64,000 nt of DNA from Blautia coccoides. GTDB lineage: Bacteria > Bacillota > Clostridia > Lachnospirales > Lachnospiraceae. This document shows, one piece after another, positions 52,790-61,424 of the stretch; position 1 is the stretch's first letter; each line of letters starts with the position of its first letter. Under the pieces are notes generated by a model. That model was not told where the DNA came from. It saw nothing but the letters and a program-made list of their open reading frames with translations, and searched no databases. The stretch is from NCBI RefSeq assembly GCF_034355335.1, contig NZ_CP136422.1, positions 5,182,501 to 5,246,500 of the forward strand, given 5' to 3'. The translations under genes were made by a program, and so were the position numbers.

Positions 52790-53172
52790 GGATTATACTG
52801 TCCTCTGATGGTTGTACCCACACCGCCCATGGGATCATAGTGAATATAGAAAGTATCCTTCATATTGGCATATCCCATATATCCTAATTTCTTTGCTTTC
52901 GTTGGGGATGAAAAAGACCAACTGCCTGTTGCTACACCATATATACTGCCGTTATCAACATTGATCGCTACGGATTTATTCGTAGAATGGTATGTGGTAG
53001 TAACATATGCTGCCTGTTCCAGATCACTTTTCTTCCCTGGCGCTGTCCTTTTATCAACAGCATTCGTTGTAAATGCAAAATATTCTTTGCCTGCATATAC
53101 GGGGATGGAACATGTAAATATCGTTGAAAATAATAACCCGATTGCTATGATTTTTTTTGCGCGATTCTTCAT
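52786..53172 (-). CDS. Small secreted protein, 128 residues (bacteriocin-like or DUF2712-like; uncertain)
   Basis: Starts with a Sec signal peptide (KNRAKKIIAIGLLFSTIFTC, cleavage likely after VYA near residue 27), giving a mature protein of about 100 residues. That part is rich in Tyr, Thr, Ser, Gly and Lys, with no Cys, and ends in TTIRGQYNP. The pattern of beta strands with a GxxYxP-like end recalls secreted proteins of the DUF2712/lactococcin-972-like kind, but similarity is weak. AAAGGAG precedes the ATG. First gene of an operon with a lipoprotein and an ABC exporter and divergent from BlaI/BlaR1-type regulators. Confidence 0.75.
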   Translation of the reverse strand: MKNRAKKIIAIGLLFSTIFTCSIPVYAGKEYFAFTTNAVDKRTAPGKKSDLEQAAYVTTTYHSTNKSVAINVDNGSIYGVATGSWSFSSPTKAKKLGYMGYANMKDTFYIHYDPMGGVGTTIRGQYNP

Positions 53173-53223
53173 AATGTCTATCTCCTTTCGTAGACGATAA
53201 TCAATGAATCTATTCTCTAAAAT

Positions 53224-53238
53224 ATTATATGCTGTACA
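53224..53238 (-). promoter_or_regulatory. -10 box and TGTACA site of the secreted-protein operon
   Basis: TATAAT at 53224-53229 on the minus strand with TGTACA at 53233-53238 just upstream. TGTACA also lies in the opposing blaI-type promoter, so it is a candidate repressor half-site (inference). Confidence 0.4.
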
Positions 53239-53387
53239 TTGGAATCCCCTCTTTCCTGGATATATTAAAATCTGTATTACGTATAATTATGTATTAACAA
53301 TACCTTATTATCAGCAAATTGTCAACATCAATATTATGTATTCAAATTACATTTATGAACTTTGTATATTCATCTCAAATATATCTA

Positions 53388-53416
53388 TTGACATTTTGTA
53401 CAATATATCTTATCCT
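53388..53416 (+). promoter_or_regulatory. Promoter of the BlaI-type gene with an internal TTGTACAA palindrome
   Basis: TTGACA (53388-53393), 17 bases, TATCCT (53411-53416). TTGTACAA (53396-53403) lies in the spacer, where a repressor would block polymerase. BlaI/MecI operators contain TACA/TGTA half-sites, so autorepression is plausible. Confidence 0.6.
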
Positions 53417-53436
53417 GATATAGAAAGGAGAATAAC

Positions 53437-53829
53437 ATGATATCACTTTTTGAAAAAGAAGAAGCTGTTATGTATACTATCTGGAATATAGGACACCCAT
53501 GTGTAATTTCTGACATATTAAAAACCAATCCGGAATTGAACAGAAACACGGTTGTAAAGGTTTTAAAAACTCTTACTTCAAAGGGTTACATTAAGGTAGA
53601 TTCTATTATTAAAACAGCAACAAGAACAGGGCGTGGATATATCCCCATAATCCAACAGGAAGATTATGAAGAACAAAAACAATTAATGAGTATGATTGTT
53701 GAAAGTTCCACCCCCCAAGACGGGATTTTACAATACTGTTCTACACTGGCTAATGGCAAACATTTAGACGCTGCGTTTATAGACGAGATGGAAAGACTAT
53801 TTGATAATCTTAAATCAAAGGAGAGTTAA
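53437..53829 (+). CDS. BlaI/MecI/CopY family transcriptional repressor
   Basis: A 130-residue protein with the family's N-terminal winged helix (EKEEAVMYTIWNIGHPCVIS, LNRNTVVKVLKTLTSKGYIKV) and a C-terminal dimerisation part. In known systems the repressor is cut, directly or indirectly, when the BlaR1/MecR1 sensor protease detects its ligand, and target genes are released. AAAGGAG precedes the ATG. It is followed after 3 bases by the M56 protease gene and faces the secreted-protein/ABC operon, its probable target. Confidence 0.92.
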   Translation: MISLFEKEEAVMYTIWNIGHPCVISDILKTNPELNRNTVVKVLKTLTSKGYIKVDSIIKTATRTGRGYIPIIQQEDYEEQKQLMSMIVESSTPQDGILQYCSTLANGKHLDAAFIDEMERLFDNLKSKES

Positions 53830-53832
53830 AAT

Positions 53833-54816
53833 ATGGAATTATCGTTACCTGCGTTAATAACGTGTTCTATATCCATGTCCATTCTCAGTATCATTATTTA
53901 TATTGCATTAAGATGGAACTATCTCTACCAAAAAGCGGGTATTCTAAGTGTGTATATATTGATGATTTTAACCATTTTGAGAGGATGCTTTCCGCTGGAT
54001 ATATATAAACCCGGACTGACTAAGACATATGGATCATTAGTAATAATACCTACAATACAGAAAATAATTACCACCCGGATTGCTTATGAGAACCATCGTT
54101 TTTTTTCAGTCTTGGATTTAATGATAATTGTGTGGATTGTTGTAGGGACATTTTTATTTATCAAAAAATCGGTTGGATATTATCGCTTGAGCAAAAAAAT
54201 ATCTCAAATGCCCAGATCATCATCACAAAATATAAACCAGGTATATCAAAAAGCATTTCAAAAAATTTTCAAACGTAAAAATTATCATTTTGAAGTTATT
54301 GAAATGAAAGAAATATCTACCCCTGCAACTTTCGGCCTCTTCCATCCGGTAATATTACTGCCCCGCATTGAGTTTACTGAGACGGAGCTTTACTGTGTTT
54401 TACTGCACGAATTAATACATATTAAACATCGGGACTGGGTGATAAAAGTTATCATGGATTTTATTTCCTGTATTCACTGGTGGAATATATTTGTTTCAAT
54501 TCTATTACCGTCTCTGCTGCAACAAATTCAGGAATTATATGTAGATCATTCAATGGAAACTTTAGTTCCTGCACAAAATAGATTTGACTATGCCAGCAGT
54601 ATATTGAAAACGTTAAAATATACCCAAAAAAGTCAAAAAAAGATGACAGCGCAAACTTCTTATTATGCCTTATGTAATTTGTCTAATAAAAAAAATCTTC
54701 AGCAAAGATTTAATTATATAAAAAAATGGAAACATAGAAAAAAGTCAAATATATTTATTGCATTAGCTTCAATCTACTACAATATGTTTATGGTTAATAT
54801 CCCTTACAGCCAGTAA
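53833..54816 (+). pseudogene. BlaR1/MecR1-type M56 metalloprotease gene, 5' part (interrupted by IS110)
   Basis: Codons 1-312 are native; the last 16 codons and stop lie inside the inserted element. Membrane helices stand at about 5-28, 35-55 and 95-115, then a cytosolic protease domain with the zinc motif HELIH at 192-196 and a downstream Glu in QELYVDHSMET. The fourth helix is broken by the insertion after FIALA. No penicillin-binding sensor domain is present, and the second half of the gene is found beyond the element at 56365. The product would still contain the protease centre but lose its external end. GGAGAG precedes the ATG. Confidence 0.85.
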
Positions 54817-54819
54817 GGA

Positions 54820-55051
54820 ATTATCCATCTTGTTGCTTAAGCTGTATAATGATGGAGCAATCGGTATATCGTCTTCCAATCTTGGACTTCGCGTCCGTAA
54901 ATTAGACTGATAACCAGCTCCTCATTCGCAGCGTTCGTTTTATGCAGGTTGAATCGCCATAGGTGCATTCGCGTCACACCACAGTAGATTGAATAGGCAA
55001 TGAGTAAAACTGGTATTTATCCATTGCAATAATCTTAAGGAGTGACAATTT
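54820..55051 (+). ncRNA. Candidate bridge RNA region of IS110 copy 2
   Basis: The long non-coding end before the transposase contains a CCATC/GATGG stem (about 54828-54857), the hairpin GGAC-TTCGC-GTCC near 54884-54896, and a GAATCGCC/GGTGCATTC stem near 54949-54970. IS110 elements encode a bridge RNA in such an end. Limits and promoter are not resolved. Confidence 0.4.
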
Positions 55052-56260
55052 ATGAACGCAGTAGGTATCGATGTTTCAAAAGGTAAGAGTATGGTTGCTA
55101 TCATGCGACCTTTCGGTGAAATTGTTTCCGCACCTTTCGAAATCAAACACACAGCCAGTGATATCCATTCACTTGTAGAACTCATCAACTCTGTTGAAGG
55201 GGAGTCCCGAATCGTGATGGAGCACACAGGACGTTATTATGAAGTCCTCGCCCATCAGCTTTCAAAGGCAAATCTTTTCGTCAGTGCCATTAACCCAAAA
55301 CTTATCAAAGACTTTGATAATGATTCTCTTCGTAAAGTGAAATCTGATAAAGCGGATGCTGTTAAGATTGCCCGATATGCTCTTGACAAATGGCAAAATC
55401 TTAAACAGTATAATGTTATGGATGAATTACGCAATCAGCTCAAAACCATGAACCGTCAGTTCGGCTTTTACATGAAGCACAAGACGGCTATGAAAAATAA
55501 TCTTATCGGCATCCTTGACCAAACCTATCCTGGTGTTAATACTTACTTTGACAGTCCTGCACGCAGTGACGGCAGCCAGAAATGGGTTGATTTTGCATCT
55601 ACATACTGGCATGTGGACTGTGTCCGTAAAATGTCTCTGAATGCCTTTATCGACCATTATCAAAACTGGTGCAAACGTAAGAAGTACAACTTCAGCCAAT
55701 CCAAAGCTGAGGAAATCTATGGAAAAGCAAAGGAACTTGTTCCTGTACTTCCTAAGGATGACATTACAAAGCTTATTATCAAGCAGGCTGTAAACCAGCT
55801 TAACAGTGCTTCTACAACCGTTGAATCACTACGCACACTTATGAATGAAACTGCATCCAAACTCCCAGAGTATCCTATTGTTATGGCGATGAAAGGGGTT
55901 GGTGCTTCGCTTGGTCCTCAATTGATGGCTGAGATTGGTGATGTTTCCCGTTTTACCCATAAAGGTGCTATTACTGCTTTTGCCGGTGTAGATCCCGGTG
56001 TTAATGAATCGGGAAGTTATGAACAAAAAAGTGTTCCAACTTCAAAACGAGGCTCATCTGATCTTAGAAAGACTTTATTTCAGGTAATGGATGTCTTAAT
56101 AAAAACACACCCACAGGATGATCCTGTGTATCAGTTCATAGATAAGAAACGGGCACAAGGCAAGCCTTATTATGTCTATATGACTGCAGGTGCCAACAAG
56201 TTTCTAAGAATCTATTACGGACGAGTGAAAGAATATCTTTCATCTCTTCCAGAATCCTAA
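55052..56260 (+). CDS. IS110-family transposase (DEDD recombinase), copy 2
   Basis: A 402-residue protein: RuvC-like domain with Asp in AVGIDVSKGKSM, Glu in VMEHTGRYYEVL and Asp pair in KSDKADAVKIA; C-terminal Tnp_20 domain with MKGVGASLGPQLMAEIGD and the Ser in GVDPGVNESGSYEQ. Intact. It is clearly different from copy 1 and represents a second IS110 subgroup. AAGGAG lies 9 bases before the ATG. Confidence 0.93.
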   Translation: MNAVGIDVSKGKSMVAIMRPFGEIVSAPFEIKHTASDIHSLVELINSVEGESRIVMEHTGRYYEVLAHQLSKANLFVSAINPKLIKDFDNDSLRKVKSDKADAVKIARYALDKWQNLKQYNVMDELRNQLKTMNRQFGFYMKHKTAMKNNLIGILDQTYPGVNTYFDSPARSDGSQKWVDFASTYWHVDCVRKMSLNAFIDHYQNWCKRKKYNFSQSKAEEIYGKAKELVPVLPKDDITKLIIKQAVNQLNSASTTVESLRTLMNETASKLPEYPIVMAMKGVGASLGPQLMAEIGDVSRFTHKGAITAFAGVDPGVNESGSYEQKSVPTSKRGSSDLRKTLFQVMDVLIKTHPQDDPVYQFIDKKRAQGKPYYVYMTAGANKFLRIYYGRVKEYLSSLPES

Positions 56261-56277
56261 TCATCATTATAATTCTC

Positions 56278-56304
56278 AGACCAGCACTGGTGTGGTGGTC
56301 TTAT
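56278..56304 (+). terminator. Hairpin after the copy 2 transposase
   Basis: AGACCA pairs with TGGTCT (with an inner GCAC/GTG pairing), followed by TATTTTG. Likely ends the transposase message. Confidence 0.5.
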
Positions 56305-56364
56305 TTTGATACCTAATTTTCAACCTGTATAAAATTTTCAATGTTCTTCAATTTAGCCTTGACT

Positions 56365-56609
56365 TTTTATTTGCAGGCTTATTTATGTTTTCCTTTACTT
56401 TCGTTTTTGAAGCGCGTAATTTACCTGAATACGACCAGAATGGAGATGATATATTTTATTTAGAAAAAGACAACTCTTATTACTTAAAAAATGGAAAATG
56501 CTACGATTTATATCTTAACGGAGAATATTTTTTTACTACAGAAGATTTAGCACAGGTTCCAAATGACTTTAAAGACTTACCAATTTATGAGAAAGGAGAT
56601 TTCAAATGA
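56365..56609 (+). pseudogene. BlaR1/MecR1-type gene, 3' part beyond the IS110 element
   Basis: In frame this reads the end of a membrane helix (AGLFMFSFTFVFEAR) and then an acidic, Tyr-rich external tail of about 68 residues (NGDDIFYLEKDNSYYL, YDLYLNGEYFFTTEDL) ending DLPIYEKGDFK. It has no start of its own with a ribosome site at 56385, and joins the 5' part at 53833-54768 once the element is removed. The tail would be the external ligand-sensing end of the protease. Its stop overlaps the next gene by 4 bases. Confidence 0.8.
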
Positions 56610-56842
56610 AAAAAAGAATACTTATTTGTTTAGCAAGTTCTATGTTTATCTTATCAATATGCCCTACAATCATTAATGCATCTTCTGATTTCTCTATAAA
56701 TACAACATCATCAATCAATAGTACCGTTTTGCCTAAAAAAGATATTGTTGGATACCAATACAAAAAAGTCAATAATATCATTTATAGGCGATTATATAAT
56801 TTCTCTGCCAATAAACCCTTAAGTGATTGGGAACGTATTTGA
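56606..56842 (+). CDS. Small secreted protein, 78 residues
   Basis: Signal peptide (KKRILICLASSMFILSICPT, cleavage probably after INA near residue 26) and a mature part of about 52 residues ending VGYQYKKVNNIIYRRLYNFS, then ANKPLSDWERI. The Tyr/Arg repeat followed by a Trp near the end resembles short secreted proteins found with M56/BlaI regulators. AAAGGAG precedes the ATG, which overlaps the stop of the BlaR1-type tail, so all three genes were one operon. Possibly the peptide sensed by the receptor or a cell-surface effector; function unknown. Confidence 0.75.
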   Translation: MKKRILICLASSMFILSICPTIINASSDFSINTTSSINSTVLPKKDIVGYQYKKVNNIIYRRLYNFSANKPLSDWERI

Positions 56843-56873
56843 CACAATTATTTTGGTTCTTAAAATATACACC

Positions 56874-56919
56874 TTAAAAAAAACAGCAGGACATCACTTC
56901 ATCAGTGATCTCCTGCTGT
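56874..56919 (-). terminator. Terminator of the GH35/AraC operon
   Basis: ACAGCAGGA (56883-56891) pairs with TCCTGCTGT (56911-56919), with ATCACT/AGTGAT extending the stem; on the minus strand TTTTTTTT follows. The hairpin includes the AraC stop codon. Confidence 0.88.
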
Positions 56920-57849
56920 CTCTCTGCCCTCTCCCTCACACTGCCGCACTCCTGCCATTGTCCCATACTGCCCCGGCGATATCCCTGTATATTTTTTAAA
57001 CACCTTGCAGAAATACCCGTCATCCCTGAATCCTACCCGGTATCCCACAGCGGATATTTTCATGGACGTGGTTGCCAATAGTTCCATGGCGCGGTGTATC
57101 CGAATCTCATTGAGGCAGGCGAAAATAGTTTTCCCGATATTCTTTTTGAACACCCGGTTCAGATAATCGAAATTACAGGAAAATTCCTCCTCGATCCCCG
57201 CACCGGATATCTGCCGGTGATAATTTTCATTGAGATAATTCAGCAGCTCATGAACTCTGTGGTAAGAGGACGGAATCCCGTGGGTGGGCCTGGCTGTCCA
57301 GGAGGACAGCGACTCCCTGGAGATTGTCACCAGTGCCTCCATAAACCTGCATTCACAGGCTGTCTTATAATTTTCCATCTGGTTCCTGTGCTGCTCCATG
57401 GCCTCCTGAATCAACTGCAGCACCCGCAGATAGCCGCTCTTTTTTCCAAGGGAGACGAATTTGGGCAGCCAGAGGCAGTCATCCCTGTATCTTTTATAGG
57501 AACCACTGTCCTGCTGCAGACAACTGCCCCGGATTTCCAGAAGATTTTCCATAAACCCAGGGGCCTCATCCCTTCTGCATATCTGCGGATGGCGGAAGTG
57601 GATATAAAAATACTCGCACTCTGAAGCCTTCAGCCCCTCATGCACAAATTCCGTATCCAAAAGGAGTATGTCCCCCTCCCGAAGCTCATACTCCTTTGGG
57701 CCTTCCTTTAGATACAGCACTCCCTGTTTCATGATATAAAGAATATATTCATCAGGCTGCCGCCTTCTGTGCACATAGGGCGGTTCCAGTACCGCTGTGT
57801 CCACCAATCTGATCTGCGGCAGAATATTCGCGTTGATCTCGTAATACAT
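56902..57849 (-). CDS. AraC family transcriptional regulator
   Basis: A 315-residue regulator: cupin sensor (DEYILYIMKQGVLYLKEG, EGDILLLDTEFVHEG, YFYIHFRHP) and AraC DNA-binding domain (GIEEEFSCNFDYLNRVFKK; GYRVGFRDDGYFCKVFKKYTG). GGAGGGG lies upstream of the ATG. It follows the GH35 gene by 33 bases on the same strand and ends the operon; a transport or galactan-derived inducer is likely. Confidence 0.91.
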   Translation of the reverse strand: MYYEINANILPQIRLVDTAVLEPPYVHRRRQPDEYILYIMKQGVLYLKEGPKEYELREGDILLLDTEFVHEGLKASECEYFYIHFRHPQICRRDEAPGFMENLLEIRGSCLQQDSGSYKRYRDDCLWLPKFVSLGKKSGYLRVLQLIQEAMEQHRNQMENYKTACECRFMEALVTISRESLSSWTARPTHGIPSSYHRVHELLNYLNENYHRQISGAGIEEEFSCNFDYLNRVFKKNIGKTIFACLNEIRIHRAMELLATTSMKISAVGYRVGFRDDGYFCKVFKKYTGISPGQYGTMAGVRQCEGEGRETAGDH

Positions 57850-57882
57850 CCTCTTCAGCCGCCCCTCCTAAACTTCTAAATG

Positions 57883-59628
57883 TCAGCCAAGGTCCGGTTC
57901 ACCGCAGAGTGTGATGCTGCCCGGCGCTTTTCCCTCCGTCTCGAAAATAAGGATGGTATTTTCTCCTTTTCTCAAGAGCGGTGCCGGTATATATAACCGT
58001 TTCTGGGGACCGATCTCCCAAAAACGTCCGATATTAAATCCATTGACCAGAACACAGCCCTTTCCCCATCCGGAAAAATCCAGGAAGGTATCCCCTGTCT
58101 CGTCTGCCTCAAACGTAAACTTATAAAATCCAGGCTCTCCTTCTTTGACCGGAACCTGAAAATCCAGGCCGCTCAGATCTTCCATGGGCAGGCAATACTC
58201 TGTCCAGTGGTAGTGCTGATGGCCGTTGATCTGTACACTTCTGTCTATTCCTTTGCGCTGCTGTTCCAAAGCCGGGCCGAAGTTTACGCGTCCCATATTT
58301 TCCATCAAAATGGAGATTTTATCCCCCTTTTGAACCGGCTCAGTAAACTCATATTCTGTCAGCAGCTCCCTGTCATATAGTGTCAGCACAGGCTTTTCAT
58401 CCACAAACAGATTTGCTCTGTCATTGGCGCCCCACAGACGGATCTTTTCAATAGGACCCTCATATTTCAACTGGCTTTCATACAGTATGTATCCGTATCC
58501 CTGTCCCAGTTTTTCCATGGACTGAGGATACACAGAATCAACCGGCCTGGCTATATTTTTCAGATTTCCAAAAAGTCCAGCTTCTTTGGATACCTTCAGC
58601 GTTCCGTAATCTTTTCTTTTTATCTCTGTGCTCAGCTCCACCTTGGGAATCTCTGCGTATTTGCCGATCACCTGGCGGAACGCATTGTATTTCGGTGTGA
58701 TCCTTCCGTCCTCAGTCAGCAGTGCGTCATAGTCGTAGGAGGTCACGTCTGGAGTCAGCACATCATAATAATTGGAGCCATTTGTAAAGCCAAAATTCGT
58801 GCCTCCCTCGAACATATAAATGTTCACATGTCCCTCAGACAGGATTTCATCCAAATCTTTTACATGTTCATCCAAATCTCCCGTTTGATGGCATTCCACG
58901 CCCCAGTTGTCAAACCAACCCACCCAGAATTCCATGCACATAAGGGGTTTATCGCCGATTTTCCCGCGCATAACCGCAAACTGTTCTTTTCCCTTAGAGC
59001 CGAAGTTTCCGGTCTGCAGGACACCGTCTATCTTTCCGCAGTCAAAAGAATCTCCCCACGGACCGTCTGAGGTTACAAGGGGAACCTCACATCCGCATTC
59101 TATCATGAGATTCTTCATGTATTCCAGGTACTCCCTGTCATCGCCGTAATAACCATATTCATTTTCCACCTGCATCATGATAACAGGACCGCCCTGGGTA
59201 AACTGCAGAGGTGCAATGACCTTAAAAAGCTCCTGGTAGTATTCCCTCACATGTTTCAGGTAAGGTTCATACATACAGCGCAGGCGCATACCGTCCTCTT
59301 TTAAAAGCCAATAGGGAAGTCCGCCGAACTCCCACTCCGCGCAGATATACGGAGATGGTCTTAAGATCACCATCAGTCCCAGTTCCTGGGCAGTCTTCAC
59401 ATAACGTGTAATATCTAAAATACCGCTGAATTCATACTGCCCTTTTTCCTTCTCATGCAAATTCCATGGGATATATGTCTCCACTGTATTACATCCCAAA
59501 GCTTTTAATTTTTCCAGTCTGTCCCTCCAATATTCAGGTATCACACGGAAATAATGCATTCCCCCGGAGATGATCTTCACCTTTCTGCCATCCAGATAAA
59601 AATCCTCCCTGATTTCGAATTTTTCCAC
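57883..59628 (-). CDS. Beta-galactosidase, GH35
   Basis: A 581-residue cytosolic enzyme: barrel with GGMHYFRVIPEYWRDRLEKL, NTVETYIPWNLHE, the acid/base Glu in MQVENEYGYYG near residue 157 and the nucleophile Glu in CMEFWVGWFDNWG near 232, and NIYMFEGGTNFGFTNG; two C-terminal beta domains follow. It removes terminal beta-galactose from galactan or arabinogalactan oligosaccharides. The start is GTG at 59628 with AAAGGAG five bases upstream. Same strand as, and 126 bases after, the binding-protein gene. Confidence 0.94.
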   Translation of the reverse strand: MEKFEIREDFYLDGRKVKIISGGMHYFRVIPEYWRDRLEKLKALGCNTVETYIPWNLHEKEKGQYEFSGILDITRYVKTAQELGLMVILRPSPYICAEWEFGGLPYWLLKEDGMRLRCMYEPYLKHVREYYQELFKVIAPLQFTQGGPVIMMQVENEYGYYGDDREYLEYMKNLMIECGCEVPLVTSDGPWGDSFDCGKIDGVLQTGNFGSKGKEQFAVMRGKIGDKPLMCMEFWVGWFDNWGVECHQTGDLDEHVKDLDEILSEGHVNIYMFEGGTNFGFTNGSNYYDVLTPDVTSYDYDALLTEDGRITPKYNAFRQVIGKYAEIPKVELSTEIKRKDYGTLKVSKEAGLFGNLKNIARPVDSVYPQSMEKLGQGYGYILYESQLKYEGPIEKIRLWGANDRANLFVDEKPVLTLYDRELLTEYEFTEPVQKGDKISILMENMGRVNFGPALEQQRKGIDRSVQINGHQHYHWTEYCLPMEDLSGLDFQVPVKEGEPGFYKFTFEADETGDTFLDFSGWGKGCVLVNGFNIGRFWEIGPQKRLYIPAPLLRKGENTILIFETEGKAPGSITLCGEPDLG

Positions 59629-59667
59629 TTTTACTCCTTTCTGAACCTCAATTGTTCATACGGCAAA

Positions 59668-59719
59668 TGGGAATGCCAAATGCCGGGCACTCTTTGCTGT
59701 GCCAGTATTGGTATTCCCA
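59668..59719. other. Long intercistronic hairpin between binding protein and GH35 genes
   Basis: TGGGAATGCCAA (59668-59679) pairs with TTGGTATTCCCA (59708-59719) with one wobble, and GGCAC pairs with GTGCC inside. On the minus strand there is no U-tract, so it more likely protects the binding-protein mRNA; on the plus strand GCGTTTTT follows. Confidence 0.6.
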
Positions 59720-59754
59720 TGCGTTTTTACTAAATTTTCCTAATTATGATTTTA

Positions 59755-61341
59755 TCACTTTTCTCCTCTGAATGCATCAATATCTTTCTGAATTGACGCT
59801 TTTACATCGTCATATCCTGCTGCTTTCAGTTTTTCTCTCATTTCGTCAATGGCTTTATGCGGATCATCATATTTTCCGTAACCAAGCTGAGGAAGATATT
59901 CAGATAATACATTGGCAATGGCTGCCTGCTGTGTTTCGATGGCATTTTTGTCAATGATCAGATTTTCAAATTCATAATCATATGCAATCTTGTCATAATT
60001 ATCGATCATATCCTGGGTGCCTTCCCACCAACTGACATTCTGCAGTTCCAGATCGTCGTTACGTCCGCACCAGAAATTGGCATCCACTTTGTCAGTTGCC
60101 TCATCCCATCCTTCTGGATAATCCAGTTTACCGTCCTCTGTCACAACGTAGTCTGTGCCTTCAACACCATAGTTGATATAACGGTAGCACTCTTCGTCAT
60201 TGCGGAGTAAGTCATACACCATAAGAGCTCTTTCCGGATGTCTGGAATTGGCGCTGATAGCTGCTGCACCGTGAGTCTTGATGGGTTTAGCCACGTTGTT
60301 GTTCTCCTGTCCCCAGTAATACATCTTCACATCAGAACCCGGCTGTTTTACATCCATGTTGGGTTTTACCTGTGAATAGTAAGTCTGGCTGTGATGCTGG
60401 TCTGCCGCACAGGTACCTGCATACATTTCCACTCTTGTATCGCCGTCATAATTCAGGGCATCCTCACGCCATACGCCGATCTCATTCCATTCTTTCATGA
60501 TATCCGCTGCTTCATAGATGGCGTCGTCTTCCATAAACGGAGAGGATACTGTGTAAGGATCTTCTTTGGATGTGAACCAGAACTCATAATTGCCCGCATT
60601 ACATCCGATCAACTGACGGTAATTTGTGTTTGATAAAATATATGGCTCCAGAAGGCTTCCCAGATTATTCTTTCCTGCATCCCAGGGGATCACATCCGGC
60701 TTGTTCTCCTTCACATATTTAAAATATGTAGTCAGATCATCAAATTTTGTAATGGTTCCGTCCGCGATACCTGCTTCCTTTGCCCAGTCCCCGCGGTACA
60801 TCATTCCGTGGTTTGTGTACTGGGTATATTTGTCCTCCGGAATGAACATGATCTCATCATTGAGTTTACAGATTTCCCAGTCGCCATCCGCATTGACCTG
60901 CTCATATGTTTTTGGAGCATAAGTCTTCAGCATATCTTCTGTCAGCGGCAGGAAAGCGCCTTTCTGGGCATTTTCCCATCCATACAGCCAGTCTGTGGCT
61001 GTGGTGATAATGTCAAGAGAGGCATCACCGCTCAAAAGCTGTGTATTATACTGGGTCTGCCAGTCTGCCCACTCCACATAGGTAAGCTCCAGCTCTGCAT
61101 TCACTTTATCAGTCAGAACTTTGTTTAACTCTTTCAGCATTGCCTCGCATCTGCCGTTGGACGGTTTGTTTCCCAAAACCAGCATGTTGATCACTTCGTG
61201 GCTGGAAGTATCTATGGTTCCGTCTTCTTTTACCTTGGAACCGCCGTCACCGCCTTTGCTTCCGCAGCCCGCCAGGCTAGCTCCCATCAATACCGCCATG
61301 GTCAGGGCCAGAGTACGTTTTACTGTGATATTCTTTCTCAT
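59755..61341 (-). CDS. Extracellular solute-binding lipoprotein of an ABC transporter
   Basis: About 528 residues: lipoprotein signal (RKNITVKRTLALTMAVLMG, then SLAGC) and a large family 1 binding fold (EVINMLVLGNKPSNGRCEAM, YVEWADWQTQYNTQLLSGD, GNAGNYEFWFT-like region). The length is typical of LplA/YtcQ-type proteins that bind polysaccharide breakdown products. GGAGG lies 6 bases before the ATG at 61341; an ATG at 61374 is not favoured. It follows its two permease genes. Confidence 0.92.
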   Translation of the reverse strand: MRKNITVKRTLALTMAVLMGASLAGCGSKGGDGGSKVKEDGTIDTSSHEVINMLVLGNKPSNGRCEAMLKELNKVLTDKVNAELELTYVEWADWQTQYNTQLLSGDASLDIITTATDWLYGWENAQKGAFLPLTEDMLKTYAPKTYEQVNADGDWEICKLNDEIMFIPEDKYTQYTNHGMMYRGDWAKEAGIADGTITKFDDLTTYFKYVKENKPDVIPWDAGKNNLGSLLEPYILSNTNYRQLIGCNAGNYEFWFTSKEDPYTVSSPFMEDDAIYEAADIMKEWNEIGVWREDALNYDGDTRVEMYAGTCAADQHHSQTYYSQVKPNMDVKQPGSDVKMYYWGQENNNVAKPIKTHGAAAISANSRHPERALMVYDLLRNDEECYRYINYGVEGTDYVVTEDGKLDYPEGWDEATDKVDANFWCGRNDDLELQNVSWWEGTQDMIDNYDKIAYDYEFENLIIDKNAIETQQAAIANVLSEYLPQLGYGKYDDPHKAIDEMREKLKAAGYDDVKASIQKDIDAFRGEK

Positions 61342-61424
61342 TTCAATCCTCCATGCATTATAATTTTTATTCATATAAATCCCTTACAGGGTAATTCATA
61401 TCAGTCTGCAGATACAAAAAACAC

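Larger units (their letters stand above)
54769..56364 (+). mobile_element. IS110-family insertion sequence, copy 2, inside the BlaR1-type gene
   Basis: About 1.6 kb between the two halves of the M56 gene. Left host sequence ends GCATTAGCT(T); right host sequence resumes TTTTATTTGCAGG after TTGACT. Removing 54769-56363 (or the equivalent 54770-56364) restores an open frame reading IALAFLFAGLFMFSF across the junction. CT dinucleotides stand at both junctions (54767-54768 and 56363-56364), as expected for the IS110 core. Excision exactly between the CT copies would be one base out of frame, so the T run may have changed by one base. Confidence 0.75.

Noticed and set aside
53204..53440. 78-codon frame before the BlaI-type gene
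   Set aside because: Runs through the divergent promoter region, very AT-rich, and ends inside the BlaI start.
53833..56842. Beta-lactam resistance locus
   Set aside because: BlaI/BlaR1-type regulators are present, but there is no beta-lactamase or penicillin-binding gene and no penicillin-sensor domain.
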